A DNA stretch of 10,971 nt from Methanomicrobiales archaeon (GTDB lineage Archaea; Halobacteriota; Methanomicrobia; Methanomicrobiales; Methanoculleaceae). The notes under the pieces were generated by a model, which saw nothing but the letters and a program-made list of their open reading frames with translations, did not search any database and was not told the DNA's origin. Position numbers and translations under genes: made by a program. Positions 7,444 to 10,971 of the stretch are shown here, one piece after another (position 1 is the stretch's first letter; each line of letters opens with the position of its first letter). The DNA is taken from the NCBI GenBank assembly GCA_019136335.1, contig JAGVUK010000245.1:1-10971 (forward strand), read 5' to 3'.

Positions 7444-8442
7444 TCATATCCACCCGTTCTTCCTGAAGTAGAGGAGCATCGCGGCCGAGACCCCTATCAT
7501 GAGAAGGACAACGAAATAAAATCCCCAGGGTGAGTCCACAAGCGGTATATTCTCAAAGTTCATCCCGTAGTACCCGGTGATGAAGCTTAAGGGGATGAAG
7601 ATGGTCGCGACGATGGTGAGGAACGTTGTGATCTCGGCCTGGTGGTTGCTCTGGTTCGAGGTGTAAAGGTCCATCACGCCGGCGAGCGTGTCCCGCGAGT
7701 ACTCCGCGATCTCGGCGGCCTGGATGCACCGGTCGTACGCGTCCCGGAAGTACGGGGCTGTTTCCTTCCGGATAAGGTCCGACTCCCTGCCTGCAAGCGA
7801 GCCGAGAACCTCGCGTGCCGGCACGACCGCCCTCCGGATGGTCACGAGCCTCTCCTTGAGCGCGTAGATTCGTTTCAGGACAAGCCGGTCCGCGGATACC
7901 AGGACCTCGCTCTGGAGGTCTTCCACCCGGTCGTCGATCTCGTCTAAAATGGTGAGATACGCGCTCACGATGATATCGAGAAGCGTATATACGAGGAAGT
8001 CCGGCCCGGCTCTTCGGAGGACGCTCTGCTCGTTCTTGAGCCTTTCCCTGACCTGAGCGAAGACCTGGAACGGCTGTTCCCGGAACGTTATGACATAGTT
8101 TTCCCCGAATACCAGGCTGACCTGCTCGCCTGCGACGTTGTCGTCTCTCGCCGAGAGCATCCTCACGATGACGGCGATGTAACTCTCAAACTCCTCCACC
8201 TTCGGCCGCTGATCCGGGGCCGTGATATCCTCCATCGTGAGCGGGTGGATGCCCGCCTGTTTGCCGAGAGCCACGAGTTCGCCGTGCTCCGGCACCCCGA
8301 CGACGTCGATCCAGGTGACCGTTTCCCGGCCGATCCACGACCAGGCCTCGGTGAGTTCGATGCACTCCCGCTCCTCAAGGCGATCCCTGGTATAGTCGAT
8401 GACCCGGATAGAGAGTTGCGGACAGGTCTTTTCCTGTTGCAT
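7444..8442 (-). CDS. corA: CorA-family divalent cation (Mg2+/Co2+) transporter, copy 1
   Basis: A 332-residue inner-membrane protein. The large cytoplasmic N-terminal domain contains HPLTMEDITAPDQRPKVEEF, a standard CorA segment, followed by a long charged helical stalk (about 140-260). Two C-terminal transmembrane helices follow (about 272-291 and 308-326). The first ends in the diagnostic YGMNF, with Gly-Met-Asn at 293-295 forming the selectivity filter at the mouth of the pentameric pore. The C-terminus LYFRKNGWI is a typical basic ending. Start choice: the ATG at 8442 follows AGGAGG at good spacing; the frame stays open 27 codons upstream, but those codons are Arg/Gly/Ala-rich and do not resemble CorA. 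It is a paralogue of the next gene upstream. Cobalt import would be useful to a corrinoid-dependent pathway, but substrate preference cannot be read from sequence and a shared role with acs is unproven. Confidence 0.94.
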   Translation of the reverse strand: MQQEKTCPQLSIRVIDYTRDRLEERECIELTEAWSWIGRETVTWIDVVGVPEHGELVALGKQAGIHPLTMEDITAPDQRPKVEEFESYIAVIVRMLSARDDNVAGEQVSLVFGENYVITFREQPFQVFAQVRERLKNEQSVLRRAGPDFLVYTLLDIIVSAYLTILDEIDDRVEDLQSEVLVSADRLVLKRIYALKERLVTIRRAVVPAREVLGSLAGRESDLIRKETAPYFRDAYDRCIQAAEIAEYSRDTLAGVMDLYTSNQSNHQAEITTFLTIVATIFIPLSFITGYYGMNFENIPLVDSPWGFYFVVLLMIGVSAAMLLYFRKNGWI

Positions 8443-8625
8443 CGTCGCCTCCTGGCTGCCGCCCCTCCTCCCGATGGGACGGGGAGCGGCGCGCCTTCCG
8501 GCGGGGCCTGCATCCCCGCGCAAACGCCGATACCCCCGTCTCCGGGAGCCCGCTTTGCAGGTATAGGGTGGTCTCTCCCGAAGGTGCCCTCAGTCTGGTA
8601 ATAAAGCATCGCTGCCGGGGAGATC

Positions 8626-8897
8626 GCGCCTCCTTCGCGATCGGCCCGCCGTCGCAGGCGATGACGTTTTCGATGGCGATGTCGTCCGCCGCTTCGATCG
8701 CGCCAAGGATGTTGCGGGAGAGGTCGCCCTTTGTCTGCTTCTTCCGGGTGTCGGTATGGGTCAGGCAGACGGACGGCTCCACGTCCCTCTCCGGGAGGTA
8801 GCAGCGCTCGCCGATCCCGATCTCCCGCGTGGCTCGTCCACGATGACGGCGACGGTCCTCAGCCTCGCGCGCTTCGCTGCCGGTTCCTCCGGGAGGA
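8626..8897 (-). pseudogene. Unrecognised frameshifted gene fragment between the two corA genes
   Basis: The 455-bp gap between the corA genes has no intact gene, but two stretches look coding on the minus strand. From about 8897 to 8826 one frame reads ILPEEPAAKRARLRTVAVIVDEPR. From about 8825 to 8626 a frame shifted by two bases reads EIGIGERCYLPERD, then VCLTHTDTRKKQTKGDLSRN, ILGAIEAADDIAIENVIACD and GGPIAKEA. The second stretch has G or C at the third position in all but about five of nearly 70 codons, as in the real genes here. Joining the frames needs one indel near 8825. There is no start of its own after the corA stop, and the reading decays after 8626. I do not recognise the family. 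A decayed gene or a sequencing frameshift are both possible. The remaining 8443-8625 holds only the corA leader; GGTAATAAA at 8597-8605 gives a TATA-like TTTATTACC on the minus strand. Confidence 0.45.
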
Positions 8898-9956
8898 TCA
8901 GATCCAGCCCTTCTTCCTGAAGTAGAGGAGCATCGTGCCCGCGACGGCCGCCATCGAGGCGAGGGCTGCAGGGTAGCCCCAGGGATGCCTGAGTTCGGGC
9001 ATCTGCGCGAAGTTCATGCCGTAGACGCCGGCGATGAAGGTGAGCGGGATGAAGATGGTGGCGATGATCGTGAGAACCTTCATGATCTCGTTCATCCTGC
9101 TGCTCTGGCTTGAGAGGTAGACGTCGAGGGTCCCCGACATCATGTCCCGGTAGGTCTCGACGGTCTCGGCGACCTCTATGGTGTGGTCGTAGACGTCCCG
9201 GAGGTAGACGAGCGTCGGCGCATGGATCAGGGGGGACTCGCTCCGTTCGAGCTCCGAGACCACGTCGCGCAGCGGCCAGACCGATCGCCGGAGGGCGATC
9301 AGGGACCGCTTCAAGGCGTAGATCGCCTGCAGGGTCCCCCTGTCGGGGTCGGCCACCACCTCTTCTTCGATCGTCTCGATACGCTCTCCAAACTCTTCGA
9401 TCACGGCAAAATATCCGTCGACGATCGCATCCAGCAGGGCATAGAAGAGGTAGTCCGCCCCCTCGCCCCGGATCCGCCCGGCCCCGGTGCGCAGGCGCTC
9501 CCGGATGCGCTCGAAGACATCACCCGGCTCCTCCTGGAACGATACGACGTAACTCTTCCCAAGCACCAGGCTGACCTGTTCGCTCTGAAACCCGCCGTCG
9601 CCGTAAGGGGAGAGCATCCGGACCGCTACATAGAGATAGTCCCCGTGGTCCTCTATCTTCGGGCGCTGGTGGGTGTTCGCGATGTCCTCCAGGGTCAGCG
9701 GATGGATCCCGAAGGCCTCCCCGATTGTCAGGATAGTCCCGACATCGTGAACGCCGTCGACGTTCACCCAGGCGATCGTCGGAGGGTGGGCCGGGGTCCG
9801 GATCTCCCCGGGCCGGGCGGAGGTCCGCTCGTCAAAGCGTGACCCGTTGTAGTCGATCACCGTGACGGTGACCGGTCGTGCGCGGGTAGTCGCGGTATGG
9901 GTAAGCCTATCGGGATCGGGATCCTGCTCCGTCACCTCATCGTCACGCCGGCTCAT
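8898..9956 (-). CDS. corA: CorA-family divalent cation (Mg2+/Co2+) transporter, copy 2
   Basis: A 352-residue paralogue of the neighbouring CorA. The cytoplasmic domain contains HPLTLEDIANTHQRPKIEDHGDYLYVAVRML, a long acidic/basic helical stalk (for example GERIETIEEEVVADPDRGTLQAIYALKRSLI), and two C-terminal membrane helices. YGMNF carries the pore motif at 313-315, and the ending LYFRKKGWI is almost identical to copy 1. The N-terminal extension of about 25 residues (DDEVTEQDPDPDR) is hydrophilic and unlike copy 1. The ATG at 9956 has no clear Shine-Dalgarno, so a leaderless start or a start further in cannot be excluded. The 57-bp spacing to the upstream small membrane-protein gene allows co-transcription. 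Confidence 0.94.
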   Translation of the reverse strand: MSRRDDEVTEQDPDPDRLTHTATTRARPVTVTVIDYNGSRFDERTSARPGEIRTPAHPPTIAWVNVDGVHDVGTILTIGEAFGIHPLTLEDIANTHQRPKIEDHGDYLYVAVRMLSPYGDGGFQSEQVSLVLGKSYVVSFQEEPGDVFERIRERLRTGAGRIRGEGADYLFYALLDAIVDGYFAVIEEFGERIETIEEEVVADPDRGTLQAIYALKRSLIALRRSVWPLRDVVSELERSESPLIHAPTLVYLRDVYDHTIEVAETVETYRDMMSGTLDVYLSSQSSRMNEIMKVLTIIATIFIPLTFIAGVYGMNFAQMPELRHPWGYPAALASMAAVAGTMLLYFRKKGWI

Positions 9957-9976
9957 CGAAGATCTGATACGTCGCG

Positions 9977-10001
9977 CTCAAAAGGATCTGCCAAAAATGA
10001 G
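9977..10001 (-). terminator. Possible U-rich termination region after the DUF5654-like gene
   Basis: On the minus strand, 13 bases after the DUF5654-like stop, there is TTTTT (9997-9993) and then TTTT (9983-9980), flanked by CTCA and TGAG four-base arms. Archaeal terminators are often short U runs, and such runs are rare in this GC-rich window. Their closeness to the next gene makes this only a candidate. Confidence 0.25.
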
Positions 10002-10013
10002 AGTTATGTGGAT

Positions 10014-10274
10014 TTACCGCTTTGTTCTCTCGGCTAGCCTCTCATCCTCTCTCTTTGCCGTTGCTGCGGCGCGGCCGATCAGGATAACTGCGATCACCGC
10101 GATGATCGTCACCACGATCGCATACACGAACATGGCAACGAGTGTGCTCTGCTCGCCGAAAATGAGCTTGAAGAGCTCCTGAATGGCACCGTTCCACGCG
10201 AGAGCGGCGACCAGGCCGAATGCGGCCGTGACAAGGGCCGCTATCTTTTCGATAACCTCCGATTTCAAAGACAT
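10014..10274 (-). CDS. Small two-helix membrane protein, DUF5654-like
   Basis: An 86-residue protein with a short hydrophilic start (MSLKSEVIEKIA), a first membrane helix at about 12-30 ending in AALAWNGAIQELF, a short loop LIFGEQST, and a second strongly hydrophobic helix at about 45-68 (VAMFVYAIVVTIIAVIAVILIG). It ends in a charged tail rich in Arg, Lys and Glu. The ALAWN-x-AIQ pattern between the helices is typical of the archaeal DUF5654 family, whose function is unknown. ATG at 10274 is preceded by GAGGGGATC as Shine-Dalgarno. It is probably the first gene of a minus-strand unit that may include the CorA gene 57 bp downstream, and it is divergent from the helicase gene. Confidence 0.82.
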   Translation of the reverse strand: MSLKSEVIEKIAALVTAAFGLVAALAWNGAIQELFKLIFGEQSTLVAMFVYAIVVTIIAVIAVILIGRAAATAKREDERLAERTKR

Positions 10275-10307
10275 GTGATCCCCTCATGCGGGGGTATACG
10301 GTTGATA

Positions 10308-10322
10308 CCATAATACTTTCGG
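10308..10322 (-). promoter_or_regulatory. Candidate BRE/TATA promoter of the DUF5654-like gene
   Basis: The minus strand reads CCGAAAGTATTATGG: a CGAAA block like an archaeal BRE followed by the AT-rich GTATTATG. It lies 34-48 bases before the ATG at 10274, so initiation near 10285 would leave a leader of about 10 bases containing the GAGGGGATC ribosome-binding site. The sequence match is good, but it is not experimentally shown. Confidence 0.5.
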
Positions 10323-10350
10323 CCCTGGCCACTCTCCACGGCCCTTCAGG

Positions 10351-10476
10351 CTATCGGCCCTTTCTCCGGCGCGATCTGCGCCACTTCTGGAGCGCCTTCA
10401 CCGTCTCGAACCCTTCTCTATCGGGGCCCGCGTACACCCGGCACGGCTTCCCTTCACTTTCGCCCCGTGCACCCAA
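10351..10476 (-). CDS. Possible 41-residue ORF, no recognised family
   Basis: A TTG-initiated frame reads MGARGESEGKPCRVYAGPDR and then EGFETVKALQKWRRSRRRKG ending in Arg. It is short, basic and balanced in amino acids, unlike the Arg/Pro/Ala shadows common in this window, and about 72 percent of third positions are G or C. It has no clear Shine-Dalgarno and overlaps the presumed promoter region of the divergent helicase. It could be a small real gene, the remnant of a longer one, or chance; no function is proposed. Confidence 0.25.
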   Translation of the reverse strand: MGARGESEGKPCRVYAGPDREGFETVKALQKWRRSRRRKGR

Positions 10477-10509
10477 ACTACATTGAGGTCAGCCGTTGAC
10501 CTGTATGCA

Positions 10510-10971
10510 ATGGATACCCTCGACGACTGGTTCCCGTACCGGGAGTACCGACCCCACCAGCGGGAGATGCTTGAGGTTGCCGCATCCGTCGCGCGCGAAG
10601 GCGGCATCGCCATGATCGATGCGCCGACCGGAAGCGGCAAGTCGAGCGTGGTCTCCGCGCTCCTCGCTGAGAGCCGGGGACGGAAAGTGCTCGTCGCAGT
10701 CCGCACCATCAGCCAGCTTTCCACGTTCATGCGCGAGCTCGATCTCATCCGGAAGAAGCGCGGCAATCTCAAGTTCGCATACCTTATCGGCAAGTCCAGC
10801 ATGTGCCCGCTCGGCGGCGAGGGAGACGTCTACCGGCGGTGCGAGGGCGTCAAAGCTTTCTCGACGGCGCTGATGCGGGAACGGGCGCAGAAGGGGTCGC
10901 TCGTCCCGGCAAACGACCGCCATATCCGGCAGCAGATCCGGAAGATGGACCCGGAACACCCGCTCATCTGC
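10510..10971 (+). CDS. XPD/Rad3-family Fe-S ATP-dependent DNA helicase (N-terminal part, runs off right edge)
   Basis: The first 154 codons are present. MDTLDDWFPYREYRPHQREML is a classic XPD/DinG N-terminus containing the Q-x-x-M/L element. Walker A follows as DAPTGSGKSS (37-46), then motif Ia, VLVAVRTISQLSTF (60-73). Cys99 (LIGKSSMCPL) and Cys111 (RRCEG) fit the first two [4Fe-4S] ligands of the XPD iron-sulfur domain, and Cys154 at the window edge (PEHPLIC) fits the third. These are 5'-3' superfamily 2 helicases used in DNA repair and unwinding. ATG at 10510 was chosen because the homology starts there; another ATG at 10505 is out of frame. GAGGT at 10485-10489 is too distant to be a normal Shine-Dalgarno, and an AAACTACATT element about 30 bases upstream suggests a leaderless or short-leader transcript. 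Confidence 0.88.
   Translation, partial: MDTLDDWFPYREYRPHQREMLEVAASVAREGGIAMIDAPTGSGKSSVVSALLAESRGRKVLVAVRTISQLSTFMRELDLIRKKRGNLKFAYLIGKSSMCPLGGEGDVYRRCEGVKAFSTALMRERAQKGSLVPANDRHIRQQIRKMDPEHPLIC

Noticed and set aside
8375..8782. Intact 135-codon minus-strand frame across the gap into corA copy 1
   Set aside because: Only its first half looks coding, and that half continues upstream in another frame. The second half overlaps the corA start out of frame and has random composition, so it was treated as a gene remnant.
9862..10182. 106-codon plus-strand frame across the corA/DUF5654 gap
   Set aside because: It is antisense to both the corA start and the DUF5654-like gene. The hydrophobic residues are the reverse image of the membrane helices.
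10398..10802. 134-codon and 156-codon minus-strand frames at the right end
   Set aside because: They are antisense to the helicase, whose Walker A and Fe-S cysteine motifs are clear on the plus strand.

Overview
The window most likely comes from a high-GC archaeon, probably a methanogen related to Methanoculleus/Methanomicrobiales. The archaeal signs are an XPD/Rad3-type helicase start, a small archaeal two-helix membrane protein of the DUF5654 type, and BRE/TATA-like promoter elements instead of bacterial -35/-10 boxes. The genus is an inference; the archaeal assignment is fairly solid.

The left two thirds (1-7311, all minus strand) is one tightly coupled operon for the methyl branch of acetyl-CoA synthesis. 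In transcription order it encodes acetyl-CoA synthase AcsB, the small (AcsD) and large (AcsC) subunits of the corrinoid iron-sulfur protein (CFeSP), a RACo-type reductive activator of that corrinoid protein, a MetE/UROD-fold zinc methyltransferase-like protein, and a CooC/AcsF nickel-insertion ATPase that runs off the left edge. Five of the genes meet by overlaps of 1-22 bp and acsD-acsC by a 3-bp gap, so translation is probably coupled. AcsB is the full-length bacterial type, with the N-terminal CODH-docking domain and the six A-cluster cysteines at exactly the spacing of the Moorella enzyme. It is not the short archaeal CdhC. The operon therefore looks like a bacterial acs module in an archaeon. 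No CO dehydrogenase (acsA/cooS or cdhA) and no AcsE methyltransferase gene is visible here.

The middle (7444-9956, minus strand) holds two paralogous CorA-family Mg2+/Co2+ transporters. They are separated by about 455 bp that appear to contain a decayed or frameshifted gene fragment. The right part holds the small DUF5654-like protein (minus), a possible 41-codon ORF, and, divergently on the plus strand, the first 154 codons of an XPD-like Fe-S helicase that runs off the right edge.

Expected division of labour in the operon: CooC loads nickel into the A cluster (and/or CODH), CFeSP (AcsCD) carries the methyl group on its corrinoid, and RACo re-reduces inactive Co(II). AcsB joins methyl, CO and CoA. 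The MetE-like protein could draw methyl groups from, or deliver them to, the CFeSP. No tRNA, rRNA, CRISPR array or insertion sequence was seen.
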